Positions 1-8,482 of a DNA stretch of 64,000 bases are shown piece by piece. The translations under genes were made by a program, and so were the position numbers. How positions within the stretch are numbered: position 1 is the stretch's first letter; every line of letters begins with the position of its first letter. The stretch covers positions 1 to 64,000 of the forward strand of contig JAMBOW010000011.1 in assembly GCA_023715865.1 (NCBI GenBank), in the 5' to 3' direction. This stretch comes from Neobacillus mesonae (lineage in GTDB: Bacteria > Bacillota > Bacilli > Paenibacillales > Paenibacillaceae). Under the pieces are notes generated by a model that was given only the letters and a program-made list of their open reading frames with translations, did not search any database and had not been told where the DNA came from.

Positions 1-123
1 CCCCCCTCAAGATGAGATTTCCCAATTAGTAAGACCCCTTGAAGACGACGAGGTAGATAGGCTGGGGGTGGAAGTGCAGCAATGCATGGAGCTGACCAGT
101 ACTAATCGGTCGAGGGCTTATCC
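1..123 (+). rRNA. 23S ribosomal RNA, 3' end (partial)
   Basis: The first ~123 bases match the conserved 3' terminus of bacterial 23S rRNA, including the segment GACCAGTACTAATCGGTCGA and the terminal GGGCTTATCC. The gene enters from the left edge, so only the last part is present. The exact 3' end is estimated from the usual terminus and may be off by a few bases. No 5S rRNA follows: 75 bases later a tRNA-Ser begins. Confidence 0.9.
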
Positions 124-197
124 AAAACATTAAATTGCAAATTGTTTCGTATCTAGTTTTCAGGGAGCAAATCCTTGAAGGACATTGCACATCTTTT

Positions 198-289
198 GGA
201 GAGATACCCAAGTGGCTATAAGGGGACCCTCTGCTAAGGGGTTAGACTGCGTAAGCGGTGCGAGGGTTCGAATCCCTCTCTCTCCGCCA
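198..289 (+). tRNA. tRNA-Ser (GCT)
   Basis: Class II tRNA of 92 nt with a long variable arm, acceptor GGAGAGA paired to TCTCTCC, anticodon GCT in the loop CTGCTAA, T-arm GGTTCGAATCC and encoded CCA. It is the first tRNA after the 23S rRNA. Confidence 0.95.
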
Positions 290-355
290 CTAATTATCTT
301 GTTGACTTTAAGAGGAAACTATGATAACATAGGACAAGTTGTGTGATGAAAATAT

Positions 356-432
356 GGCGGTGTAGCTCAGCTGGCTAGAGCGTACGGTTCATACCCGTGA
401 GGTCGGGGGTTCGATCCCCTCCGCCGCTACCA
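356..432 (+). tRNA. tRNA-Met (CAT), elongator
   Basis: 77-nt cloverleaf, anticodon CAT in TTCATAC, encoded CCA. The acceptor GGCGGTG pairs with CGCCGCT through two G-U wobbles. The first acceptor pair is G-U rather than the C/A mismatch of initiator tRNA, and the anticodon stem lacks the three G-C pairs typical of initiators, so this is the elongator type. Confidence 0.93.
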
Positions 433-441
433 TATTATCCT

Positions 442-517
442 GGAGACTTAGCTCAGCTGGGAGAGCATCTGCCTTACAAGCAGAGGGTCGGGGGTTCGAT
501 CCCCTCAGTCTCCACCA
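442..517 (+). tRNA. tRNA-Val (TAC)
   Basis: 76-nt cloverleaf with acceptor GGAGACT/AGTCTCC, anticodon TAC in CTTACAA, T-loop GGTTCGATCCC and encoded CCA. Confidence 0.95.
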
Positions 518-522
518 TATAT

Positions 523-598
<76 letters not shown>

Positions 599-613
599 TT
601 TTTCAAATAGTTA

Positions 614-690
614 GGAACTGTGGTGTAGAGGCCTAACATGCCTGCCTGTCACGCAGGAGATCGCGGGTTCGAATCCCGTCAGTTCCGCCA
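614..690 (+). tRNA. tRNA-Asp (GTC)
   Basis: 77-nt cloverleaf with acceptor GGAACTG/CAGTTCC, anticodon GTC in CTGTCAC, and encoded CCA. A terminator-like hairpin lies 41 bases downstream, before tRNA-Phe. Confidence 0.95.
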
Positions 691-731
691 TTTAACTTTT
701 GAAGAATGACAATGGAGTACTTGTTCCACGT

Positions 732-772
732 ATAAAGTGGGAAGGGTGTTCGCCCGACACTTTATTTTTTTT
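732..772 (+). terminator. Terminator-like hairpin inside the tRNA cluster
   Basis: A perfect 8-bp outer stem, ATAAAGTG (732-739) with CACTTTAT (758-765), encloses a second small GGGT/GCCC hairpin and runs straight into eight Ts. It has the form of an intrinsic terminator or attenuator and would split the cluster into a proximal part (Ser to Asp) and a distal part (Phe, Tyr, Lys). Confidence 0.6.
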
Positions 773-785
773 GCCACAATACCTT

Positions 786-858
<73 letters not shown>

Positions 859-870
859 CCTTTTAATCCT

Positions 871-956
871 GGAGGATTAGCGAAGTGGCCAAACGCATCA
901 GACTGTAAATCTGCTCCCTTACGGGTTCGGTGGTTCGAATCCATCATCCTCCACCA
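871..956 (+). tRNA. tRNA-Tyr (GTA)
   Basis: 86-nt class II tRNA, acceptor GGAGGAT/ATCCTCC, anticodon GTA in CTGTAAA, long variable arm, encoded CCA. Confidence 0.95.
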
Positions 957-963
957 GTTTTAT

Positions 964-1036
964 GAGCCATTAGCTCAGTTGGTAGAGCACCTGACTTTTA
1001 ATCAGGGTGTCGAAGGTTCGAGTCCTTCATGGCTCA
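964..1036 (+). tRNA. tRNA-Lys (TTT)
   Basis: 73-nt cloverleaf to the discriminator, acceptor GAGCCAT/ATGGCTC, anticodon TTT in CTTTTAA. It is followed by TCA instead of CCA, so the 3' end is not encoded. It is the last tRNA of the cluster, seven bases before a strong terminator. Confidence 0.95.
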
Positions 1037-1043
1037 TCAATCA

Positions 1044-1074
1044 AGTCATCAGTTTATACTGATGACTTTTTTTT
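1044..1074 (+). terminator. Terminator of the rRNA/tRNA operon
   Basis: A 9-bp stem, AGTCATCAG/CTGATGACT, with a short AT loop followed directly by a T run. Confidence 0.9.
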
Positions 1075-1194
1075 ATATTTCAACATTTCGTCGATGTTTC
1101 GTGTCTTTCCGATTTGTGTCCTATATAATAAGAAGCGAGAGTGCATTTATTATCGATTCAAACATAAAAGTCGCAAAGATGGTGAATACATGTG

Positions 1195-2313
1195 ATGGAT
1201 CATGAAAAATTGCTGCAGAAGCTACAGTATATTCTGGAGACCCCTTTTCGAATTGAAGAGTTGCATACAATAGAAGAAAAAGAGCCCATTTCTAATAGGG
1301 ATATGGAGAGCGCATCTTTTATATTGAATGATCGTTTGTATTTTTACTTAGAAAATAGCAGTGATAGTTTATCGCAGCATGTTATATCAACCCCCAGTGA
1401 ACGGGTCAGTGAATCAGAAAGAGCGTTGATAGAGTGGCTTATAGCCTCTATGCGCTCTAATTCTTCGATACGTGCAGAAAAAACAACAGAACAAGATAAT
1501 ATGAATATGCTCGGATCCTGGATTCTAGATCAGATAGGAAAGATTGACTTCGCAGAAGTACCTGAAGAAGTACAGTATCTGACACCTGTTTTTAGAGAAG
1601 GAATCGTGCCCTTTTATATCTCTTATGAAGGAGGCCATGATTCTGGGGTTACTCCGAAATCGATGTATAAGCTGCTGCGCTCTTATTTTGGTGGAGAAAT
1701 TAAGCTTGTTCCGCTTGGACAGGATAAGTGGCTCATTTTAGCAGAGGAATCCATTGTACTGGATCGTGCTGAGGATAGAGAAATGGAACAAAATGCAACT
1801 GATAGGATAGACCTGGCTCTCGGAAATGAACTAATGGCTTTTGCTGAGGGTATGCATGAAGTTGTAGCTAATGAGTGGGTTGGGGTATTTTGTCTATCAG
1901 TAAGCGCACCGATATATACTATGGAAGGTCTTCCCGAAGTGGCTTCTTTACTAATGGAGACAATTCAGCTCGGCAGAATATTCAAAATAAGTGAACATGT
2001 ACATCTCCCATGGCAGTTTTCGTTAGAGCGCCTTGTATACAGAATACCTGAAGAGCAAAGAAGCAGTTATTTAAATGAAATGAAGGAATCCTCCATACTG
2101 TTTGATGAAGAAACTATCTCGACGCTAGAGATCTTTTTTCAGCTCGATTGCAATGTTAGTGAAACAGCGAAGCGTCTCTATATACATCGGAACACCCTTT
2201 TATATCGGCTGGACAAGATTAAGCAAGAAACCGGCTTAGATGTTCGAAGCTTTAAGGATGCTGTTTTGGTTAAATTGACACTGCTGTTGTACAAAGTGAC
2301 GAAAAGGGCCTGA
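1195..2313 (+). CDS. PucR/CdaR-type transcriptional regulator
   Basis: Protein of 372 residues whose last ~60 residues match the C-terminal helix-turn-helix of the PucR/CdaR group, with the telling stretch SETAKRLYIHRNTLLYRLDK followed by a helix ending in LYKV. The N-terminal 300 residues are poorly conserved and I recognise no ligand domain in them. A GTG lies three bases before the ATG chosen here; the weak ribosome site GATGGTG at about 1179 suits the ATG better. The gene stands alone between the tRNA terminator and the transport ATPase gene, 143 bases upstream of the latter and in the same direction. A role in controlling sugar uptake is inferred from that position only. Confidence 0.8.
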   Translation: MDHEKLLQKLQYILETPFRIEELHTIEEKEPISNRDMESASFILNDRLYFYLENSSDSLSQHVISTPSERVSESERALIEWLIASMRSNSSIRAEKTTEQDNMNMLGSWILDQIGKIDFAEVPEEVQYLTPVFREGIVPFYISYEGGHDSGVTPKSMYKLLRSYFGGEIKLVPLGQDKWLILAEESIVLDRAEDREMEQNATDRIDLALGNELMAFAEGMHEVVANEWVGVFCLSVSAPIYTMEGLPEVASLLMETIQLGRIFKISEHVHLPWQFSLERLVYRIPEEQRSSYLNEMKESSILFDEETISTLEIFFQLDCNVSETAKRLYIHRNTLLYRLDKIKQETGLDVRSFKDAVLVKLTLLLYKVTKRA

Positions 2314-2326
2314 GATTTTTGTATAA

Positions 2327-2344
2327 ATTGTGCATAGTCACAAT
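2327..2344. repeat. Operator-like inverted repeat upstream of the transport ATPase
   Basis: ATTGTG and CACAAT form a perfect 6-bp inverted repeat around six bases. A second small palindrome, CCTA-ACT-AGG, follows at about 2348-2357. Both lie in the 143-base gap between the PucR-type regulator and the ATPase gene. They could be regulator-binding sites, but there is no second copy in the window to support this. Confidence 0.3.
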
Positions 2345-2456
2345 GGACCTAACTAGGTTAATATAAATACAGGAAATGAATTCGATTACATTCTTAGTAT
2401 TGCTGGGTGTATTCGTTTACATTAATTACTGAAATTATGCTGAGGAGGCTGTAATC

Positions 2457-3581
2457 ATGGCTGGTGTACGTTTAGAACATATCTACAAACAATATCCAGG
2501 TTCAGATAAAGCGACGGTAGTTGATATCAACTTAGACATTAAGGATAAAGAGTTTCTTGTTCTTGTAGGTCCTTCCGGTTGTGGTAAGTCCACAACACTC
2601 CGGATGATTGCCGGCCTTGAGGAAATCTCCGACGGTAAACTATATATCGGTGACCGTGTCGTTAACGATGTGGCACCTAAAGACCGCGATATCGCGATGG
2701 TATTCCAATCCTATGCCTTGTATCCGCATATGAACGTATATCAAAACATGGCATTCGGTTTGAAACTTCGTAAAGTGAAAAAAGAAGAAATCGACAAGAG
2801 CGTTCGCGAAGCAGCTAGAATCCTTGATATCGAGCATTTGCTGGATCGCAAACCTAAAGCTCTTTCCGGTGGTCAGCGTCAGCGTGTCGCTTTGGGACGT
2901 GCGATCGTGCGTAATCCTCAAGTCTTCTTGATGGATGAGCCGCTCTCCAACTTGGATGCTAAACTTCGCGGTCAAATGCGCGCGGAAATTACAAAGCTGG
3001 CTAAACGTTTGGAAACAACCGTTATCTACGTAACGCATGACCAGATCGAAGCGATGACGATGGGTGATCGTATCGTCGTTATGAAAGACGGATATATTCA
3101 ACAAGCTGCTTCTCCAGAAGAGCTTTACAATAATCCAACAAACTTGTTCGTTGCAGGCTTCATTGGATCTCCTACAATGAACTTTATTACCGGTAAGTTG
3201 TCTCAGCAAGGCGATGCCCTTCGCTTTACAGCTACAGGTCTTGATGTAGAGATTCCACAAGGAAAAGCTCAAATCTTGAAGAGCAAAGGTTATGCTGGTA
3301 AAGAAGTGATTCTGGGTGTTCGTCCAGAAGATATCCATGAAGAGCCAGTGTTCCTGGAAGCTTCCCCACACACTGTGTTTACTGCTAAAGTAGACGTTAG
3401 TGAAAACCTTGGTCACGAATTGCTCTTGTACCTCAGCGGTGTAGGCAACGATGTTACCATTGCCCGTGTTGATGGTCGTTCCAATACTCGCGACGGCAGC
3501 ACTGTAAAAATGGCTATCGACATGAACAAAGTTCATATCTTCGATAAAGAATCTGAAGTGAATGTACTTGTTCAAGACTAA
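2457..3581 (+). CDS. msmX: Sugar ABC transporter ATP-binding protein, MsmX/UgpC type
   Basis: ATPase subunit of CUT1-family carbohydrate importers, acting on the inner face of the membrane. The 374 residues contain Walker A GPSGCGKST (about 38-46), the ABC signature LSGGQRQR, Walker B VFLMDEPLSNLD, the switch histidine in YVTHD, and a C-terminal OB-type regulatory domain (TOBE) with the VRPEDIH motif. Length and domains fit MsmX/UgpC, which serve several permeases. No permease or binding-protein gene adjoins it, typical of a shared ATPase. The CUT1 transporter at 39924-43194 lacks an ATPase gene and is a natural client (inference). Codons are strongly biased like the glycolytic genes, suggesting high expression. 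Confidence 0.9.
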   Translation: MAGVRLEHIYKQYPGSDKATVVDINLDIKDKEFLVLVGPSGCGKSTTLRMIAGLEEISDGKLYIGDRVVNDVAPKDRDIAMVFQSYALYPHMNVYQNMAFGLKLRKVKKEEIDKSVREAARILDIEHLLDRKPKALSGGQRQRVALGRAIVRNPQVFLMDEPLSNLDAKLRGQMRAEITKLAKRLETTVIYVTHDQIEAMTMGDRIVVMKDGYIQQAASPEELYNNPTNLFVAGFIGSPTMNFITGKLSQQGDALRFTATGLDVEIPQGKAQILKSKGYAGKEVILGVRPEDIHEEPVFLEASPHTVFTAKVDVSENLGHELLLYLSGVGNDVTIARVDGRSNTRDGSTVKMAIDMNKVHIFDKESEVNVLVQD

Positions 3582-3601
3582 TAAGTTTAAATGAACTAAG
3601 T

Positions 3602-3644
3602 AAAGGGTTGTCTTGGCTTTATAAGCCGGGCAGCCCTTTTTTTC
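3602..3644 (+). terminator. Terminator after the transport ATPase gene
   Basis: The two arms AAGGGTTGTC and GGCAGCCCTT form a stem with an inner GGCT/AGCC helix, followed by seven Ts. Confidence 0.85.
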
Positions 3645-3820
3645 TATCCTGTTACACCTGCTTTAGATCTTCCACGAACATTGCAATCAGACCTATTTTC
3701 CTATACGATGATTACAATGAAACTTCCTGTTTATAGGTAAAGTGATGTACATAAAATATACTAAAGGCAAGACTAACTCACAGGATACGATCCTGTTTGT
3801 AATGGAAGGAAGAACCCCAC

Positions 3821-4759
3821 ATGGCTAAAAAAGTAAAAGTATCTGAGCTGGTTAACGAATTTCAGCTTGAGGTTGTTTCCGGCGAAAAGGGACTTAAAAG
3901 ACCCATTACGGTAGATGATCTGAACAGACCTGGTCTGGAAATGGCCGGTTATTTTGAATATTACCCAACAGAGCGTGTACAGCTTCTCGGTAAAACGGAG
4001 CTGGCTTTCTTTCGGATGCTTCCGGAAGCAGAGCGCCGCGATCGGATGAATCGTTTGTGCCACGAGGAAACCCCGTGTATCGTCGTTACCCGCGGACTTG
4101 AAATACCGCAGGAGCTGGTGGATATAAGTAATGAGAAGGATTTACCTGTCCTGCGTGGAACGATGTCTACGACCATTCTATCCAGCCGGATTACTGGATT
4201 CTTAGAGGGCAAGCTGGCGCCGACTACAACTATTCACGGTGTTCTTTGTGATGTGTACGGTATTGGTCTGCTGATTACAGGCAGCAGCGGTATCGGTAAG
4301 AGTGAGGCTGCACTTGAGCTTGTAAAACGTGGACATCGTTTGGTTGCCGATGATGCGGTAGAGATCAGCCAGACTGCAGACAACCAGCTGCATGGTACTG
4401 CTCCTGAGCTGATTAGACATTTACTTGAGATACGCGGCGTAGGGATTATTAATGTAATGACTCTCTTTGGGGTAGGGGCAATTCGCAATCACAAGAGAAT
4501 TACGCTGGTTGTACGCCTTGAAGCTTGGCAGCAGGATAAACAATACGATCGTCTTGGACTGGATGAGGAGACAACTCGCATTATCGATACGGATGTACCA
4601 CTCGTAACAATCCCGGTGCGCCCTGGTCGTAACCTTGGCGTAATCATTGAAGTAGCAGCTATGAATTTCCGTCTGAAACGGATGGGGGTTAACGCAGCGC
4701 TTCAGTTCACGAATAAGCTTACTGCGACAATTGCTGAAGATAATGATGATATGGACTGA
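3821..4759 (+). CDS. hprK: HPr kinase/phosphorylase
   Basis: Bifunctional enzyme that phosphorylates and dephosphorylates Ser46 of HPr and Crh, the central step of CcpA-dependent carbon catabolite control. The 312 residues show the N-terminal regulatory domain, His139, the P-loop GSSGIGKS (154-161), the Asp177-Asp178 pair, and the family signature EIRGVGIINV further on. Length is normal (~310). ATG at 3821 has an upstream GGAAGGAAG ribosome site. It heads the cluster hprK-lgt-ppaX-acyltransferase, as in B. subtilis. A likely substrate, the HPr/Crh-like protein, is encoded at 23427. Confidence 0.97.
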   Translation: MAKKVKVSELVNEFQLEVVSGEKGLKRPITVDDLNRPGLEMAGYFEYYPTERVQLLGKTELAFFRMLPEAERRDRMNRLCHEETPCIVVTRGLEIPQELVDISNEKDLPVLRGTMSTTILSSRITGFLEGKLAPTTTIHGVLCDVYGIGLLITGSSGIGKSEAALELVKRGHRLVADDAVEISQTADNQLHGTAPELIRHLLEIRGVGIINVMTLFGVGAIRNHKRITLVVRLEAWQQDKQYDRLGLDEETTRIIDTDVPLVTIPVRPGRNLGVIIEVAAMNFRLKRMGVNAALQFTNKLTATIAEDNDDMD

Positions 4760-4825
4760 TATGTCCACGTCGGGTGCTTAAAATTAAAGCAAGCAAGATT
4801 GACGATAAAATGAAGGAGTGGACAA

Positions 4826-5848
4826 ATGGGCACCTTATTACTTGATCCTATTGCTTTCTCTATTGGTTCTCTGAATGTTCATTGGTATGGGCTAATTTTA
4901 GGGACCGCGGCCATTGTAGGTTTGCTTCTGGCCATTCAGGAGGGGAAACGCTTCGGCATACCCTCCGATTTTTTCATGGATATGCTGCTGCTTGGTGTTC
5001 CTTCCGCTATTATCGGGGCGCGGATTTATTATGTTGCCTTCCAATGGGATGACTACAAGGACAACTTCTGGGACGTATTTAAGATTTGGCAGGGCGGTAT
5101 CGCCATTTATGGGGCACTAATCGGTGCAATTATCTGTGCATTTTTCTATTTCAGACATAAGGGTTATAATTTCTGGCGTATCGTCGATATTTGTGCGCCG
5201 GGACTAATTATTGGGCAGGCTATTGGCCGCTGGGGTAACTTCGTTAACCAGGAGGCATACGGGGGGCCTGTGGAAGAGTCCTTCTTAAGAAATACACTTC
5301 ATCTGCCAGACTTTATTGTGAATCAGATGAACGTACAAGGTACATACCATCATCCGGCATTTTTGTATGAGTCGTTATGGAATATTGTAGGTTTGCTTAT
5401 ACTATTGGTTCTCCGTCGTCAGAAGTTCATGCGTGCGGGTGAACTGTTCATGTCCTACTTCATCTGGTACTCGATTGGTCGTTTCTTTATCGAAGCGCTG
5501 CGTACGGACAGTCTCGCATTCCAAGGCCCAGAATGGCTTGCCTCTCTGATCCATGGCATGTGGTCCCCTATGTCGGCTATGGGATTCGAAATGGGTTACT
5601 TAGACCCAGCATACGGTAATATCCGAATTTCGCAGCTGCTGTCCATTGCGATTGTATTGATCGCTATCGCTATAATCGTTGTACGCCGAATTACAGGCGC
5701 CTCCAAGGAACGTTATTCTGATCCGATCGTGTCAACTAAAACAGGGACGGATAAGGGAAATGAAGAGCTGGCAAATGTAGATAATGAAAAAGGCAGCCAT
5801 AATGCTTCACAAAGCAATGATGAGCTTTCTGATCAGAAAAAGGAGTAG
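4826..5848 (+). CDS. lgt: Prolipoprotein diacylglyceryl transferase
   Basis: Membrane enzyme that transfers diacylglycerol from phosphatidylglycerol to the lipobox cysteine of prolipoproteins. The 340 residues hold about seven hydrophobic segments and the signature GRWGNFVNQEAYG (134-146). The C-terminal ~45 residues are a hydrophilic, charged tail rich in Asn, Glu and Lys, longer than in the minimal family. The ATG follows a good GAAGGAGTG ribosome site. It sits 66 bases after hprK and six bases before ppaX, suggesting one transcript. The lipoprotein encoded at 39924 would be one of its substrates. Confidence 0.96.
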   Translation: MGTLLLDPIAFSIGSLNVHWYGLILGTAAIVGLLLAIQEGKRFGIPSDFFMDMLLLGVPSAIIGARIYYVAFQWDDYKDNFWDVFKIWQGGIAIYGALIGAIICAFFYFRHKGYNFWRIVDICAPGLIIGQAIGRWGNFVNQEAYGGPVEESFLRNTLHLPDFIVNQMNVQGTYHHPAFLYESLWNIVGLLILLVLRRQKFMRAGELFMSYFIWYSIGRFFIEALRTDSLAFQGPEWLASLIHGMWSPMSAMGFEMGYLDPAYGNIRISQLLSIAIVLIAIAIIVVRRITGASKERYSDPIVSTKTGTDKGNEELANVDNEKGSHNASQSNDELSDQKKE

Positions 5849-5854
5849 TCTAGA

Positions 5855-6499
5855 ATGATTAACACCGTTTTATTTGATTTAGATGGTACGATAATAGATA
5901 CAAACGAGCTGATTATCAGCTCGTTTCTGCATGTCTTGGGAGAACTGGGCCCGGGAGTTCTGCCTCGGGAGGAAATCATTCCGCATATGGGTGGAACACT
6001 CGAGCAGCAAATGCAGGCATTTACAGGAAAGGCTGAAGTAGCTGAATACGTTACAGGTTACCGTGCCTATAACGCAATTCACCATGATGCCATGGTTAAT
6101 CCATTCCCTAATGTACTAACAGTCGTTGAACAGCTTCATGCACAAGGCATCCGAATGGGGGTTGTGACAACGAAGATTCGCCCAAGTACACTTAAAGTGC
6201 TGGAGGCGTTTGATCTCAAGAAGTACATGGAGGTCATTGTTACTGTATCTGATGTAACCCATCCCAAGCCGCATCCGGAACCCGTATTAAAAGCTGTTGA
6301 AGAGCTAGGGGTTGACCCTGCCACAACGGTGATGGTGGGAGACAGCCCCGTTGATATCCAGTCAGCTAAAGCAGCTGGGGTCAAGGCAGCGGGAGTAGCC
6401 TGGTCACTGAAGGGTGAGGCGAAGCTGATGGAATACGGTCCGGATTATATTTTACATGATATGAACGATATATTGACTCTAATTCAAAAGGAGCAGTAA
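5855..6499 (+). CDS. ppaX: Pyrophosphatase PpaX (HAD family)
   Basis: HAD-superfamily hydrolase of 214 residues. In B. subtilis PpaX hydrolyses the pyrophosphate released when HprK dephosphorylates seryl-phosphorylated HPr, which explains its place beside hprK. Motif I is DLDGTI (Asp8 and Asp10), the motif II region is VVTTK, the motif III lysine is in HPKPHPEP, and motif IV is GDSPVDI. The four-helix cap lies between about residues 15 and 80. It starts six bases after lgt with an AAAAGGAG ribosome site, and its stop is two bases from the next start. Confidence 0.9.
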   Translation: MINTVLFDLDGTIIDTNELIISSFLHVLGELGPGVLPREEIIPHMGGTLEQQMQAFTGKAEVAEYVTGYRAYNAIHHDAMVNPFPNVLTVVEQLHAQGIRMGVVTTKIRPSTLKVLEAFDLKKYMEVIVTVSDVTHPKPHPEPVLKAVEELGVDPATTVMVGDSPVDIQSAKAAGVKAAGVAWSLKGEAKLMEYGPDYILHDMNDILTLIQKEQ

Positions 6500-6501
6500 C
6501 C

Positions 6502-7029
6502 GTGAGAAAGGTGGAACGTTATCCTGTAGAGGGTCATAATGCTTTATGGCATATTTACCGCACGGTGAGTCCCTTCAAAGGGATTCGAAATTTCATCTGG
6601 ATTCAGCTTTCAAGGTACTGTCCCATCCTGCCGCTGAAAAATTGGATTTACCGCAGCCGGCTTCGCATGAAGGTAGGCGATTATACTGCGTTTGGACTGA
6701 TGGTGATGGTGGATGTGTTTTTTCCGGAGAGAATCAAGATCGGTACGAACTCCGTCATCGGTTACAATACAACGATCCTCGCGCATGAATATCTCATTAA
6801 GGAGTACCGCCTTGGAGATGTGGTTATCGGGGATAACGTGCTTATAGGAGCGAATTCAACCATTCTTCCCGGGGTAACCATTGGAGATGGTGCTGTTGTT
6901 GCTGCGGGATCCGTTGTCCATAAAAACGTTGCACCAGGTGCTTTCGTGGGCGGAAATCCGCTCCGTGAATTACAGATGAAACGTGAGCACCTTGAAGATA
7001 ACGAGGAGAGTCAATCAGAAAAAAAATAG
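6502..7029 (+). CDS. Acyltransferase with hexapeptide repeats (YvoF-like)
   Basis: Protein of 175 residues. The second half is a left-handed beta-helix of hexapeptide repeats (for example VIGDNVLIGANSTILPGVTI), the fold of maltose/galactoside O-acetyltransferases. The N-terminal half is basic and aromatic-rich. A GTG start is used, preceded by AAAAGGAG within the end of ppaX. It is the last gene of the hprK cluster, as yvoF is in B. subtilis, and a terminator follows. The acceptor substrate is unknown. Confidence 0.85.
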   Translation: MRKVERYPVEGHNALWHIYRTVSPFKGIRNFIWIQLSRYCPILPLKNWIYRSRLRMKVGDYTAFGLMVMVDVFFPERIKIGTNSVIGYNTTILAHEYLIKEYRLGDVVIGDNVLIGANSTILPGVTIGDGAVVAAGSVVHKNVAPGAFVGGNPLRELQMKREHLEDNEESQSEKK

Positions 7030-7043
7030 GTTTAATGGATTTC

Positions 7044-7067
7044 GGGCCGGTTAAAGGCCCTTTTTTT
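7044..7067 (+). terminator. Terminator after the hprK cluster
   Basis: GGGCC and GGCCC enclose a 7-base loop and are followed by seven Ts. Confidence 0.85.
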
Positions 7068-7225
7068 ACATACATAATTAAAGTACAAAAGGAGAAGCGA
7101 ACTTCAGGCTTAGAGCGAATTGACGCGTCATGGAAGACGTGGTAATATATCGAATAACTCTTTAATTTGTTAGAATGGTAGCACTTTAATGTGTTAAAGA
7201 ATATATAAAATGAGGGGAAATACTA

Positions 7226-8446
7226 ATGTCTAAGCCAAAAGGTTTTGAAAAACCAGCTGGTGTTCGCGATTATCTGCCTCATGTGGTAGATAAGCTACGC
7301 CGCATAGAGCATCGGGTGCTTGAATGCATGAGCAGCTGGGGTTATCGTCAGATTATAACGCCTTCCATGGAATACTATGACACGGTAGGTGTTGCCAGCT
7401 CTACATCGGATAAAAAACTGTTTAAACTGCTCAATAACAGGGGTACAACGCTTGTGCTTCGTTCGGATATGACGGCACCGATTGCAAGGGTAGTATCCTC
7501 TCTTCTTAAGGAAGAGAAGCTGCCTTTACGTCTGTCCTATCATGCTAACGTATTTCGTGCTATTGAGGAAGAAGCGGGCAGGGAAGCAGAGTTCTTCCAA
7601 ACGGGAGTTGAGCTCGTTGGAGACGACTCACCGGAAGCGGATGCGGAGGTTGTGGCTCTAGCTATTGCTTCATTAAAGGCAGCGGGAGTGCAGTCTTTTA
7701 AAATTGCCATGGGCCATGTCGGCTTTCTGAATGGGCTGTTCGAGGAGATTGTTCCAGGTCAGAAGGAATTGCAGGAAGAACTGAAGGAGGTCCTTCTTAA
7801 ACGGGATTATGTCGGCTATCGGGAGCAGATTGATAAATTGCCCCTTGCTGAGGACCAGAAGGAACGTCTTAATGCGATTTTGAGACTCCGAGGCGGGAAG
7901 GAAATATGCAGCAAGGCAGAGCAGCTCAGTTCAAGTAAGGAAGCCAGGAGCTCCATGAATCATCTGTGCAACGTATGGGAGGTTCTTGAGGATTACGGTG
8001 TATCCCAGCACGTTCTTATTGATCTTACGATGATCGGAGATTTTTCCTATTATACAGGGATGACATTTGAAGGTTACGCAGCCGAGCTGGGTTCACCGGT
8101 ATGCAGCGGAGGCAGATATGATAAGCTGCTGAAGCAGTTTGGGAAGGATGTTCCGGCCACCGGATTTGCACTGAAGACGAATCGAATAGTTGACGGCGTG
8201 CGTGGTATCCGCGTGGAACAGCCGCTGCCTGTACTTATTGAATATACGAAAGAGCATCGGGCCGAGGCCTTATCCAGGGCAGCTGAGCTGCGAAATGAAG
8301 GACGGATCGTAGTAACCAGGCTCATGGCAAGTGACAATGACCGGTACAACCAAGGAATTGAGATGGGTGAGCAGGGCTCAAACTACGCAGTGTCCATGCT
8401 CCAAGGAAAATACGAGAAGGTATATACTTACAGTAATCCTGTATAA
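7226..8446 (+). CDS. hisZ: ATP phosphoribosyltransferase regulatory subunit HisZ
   Basis: Catalytically inactive paralogue of histidyl-tRNA synthetase that binds short-form HisG and is needed for its activity. The 406 residues keep class II synthetase features: a motif 2-like arginine region (SYHANVFRAIEEEAGREAEF), TGMTFEGY and GGRYDKLL. The length is that of HisZ rather than of tRNA-charging HisS. It opens the histidine operon with a GAGGGGA ribosome site before ATG 7226. No T-box leader is visible in the 160 bases upstream. Confidence 0.93.
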   Translation: MSKPKGFEKPAGVRDYLPHVVDKLRRIEHRVLECMSSWGYRQIITPSMEYYDTVGVASSTSDKKLFKLLNNRGTTLVLRSDMTAPIARVVSSLLKEEKLPLRLSYHANVFRAIEEEAGREAEFFQTGVELVGDDSPEADAEVVALAIASLKAAGVQSFKIAMGHVGFLNGLFEEIVPGQKELQEELKEVLLKRDYVGYREQIDKLPLAEDQKERLNAILRLRGGKEICSKAEQLSSSKEARSSMNHLCNVWEVLEDYGVSQHVLIDLTMIGDFSYYTGMTFEGYAAELGSPVCSGGRYDKLLKQFGKDVPATGFALKTNRIVDGVRGIRVEQPLPVLIEYTKEHRAEALSRAAELRNEGRIVVTRLMASDNDRYNQGIEMGEQGSNYAVSMLQGKYEKVYTYSNPV

Positions 8447-8482
8447 AAGTCAGTATGGAGGCTAGAGGAAGGGAGTACCAAC

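Noticed and set aside
7068..7225. Possible T-box leader before the histidine operon.
   Set aside because: The region is short and has no T-box sequence such as GGTGGNACCGCG and no antiterminator hairpin.
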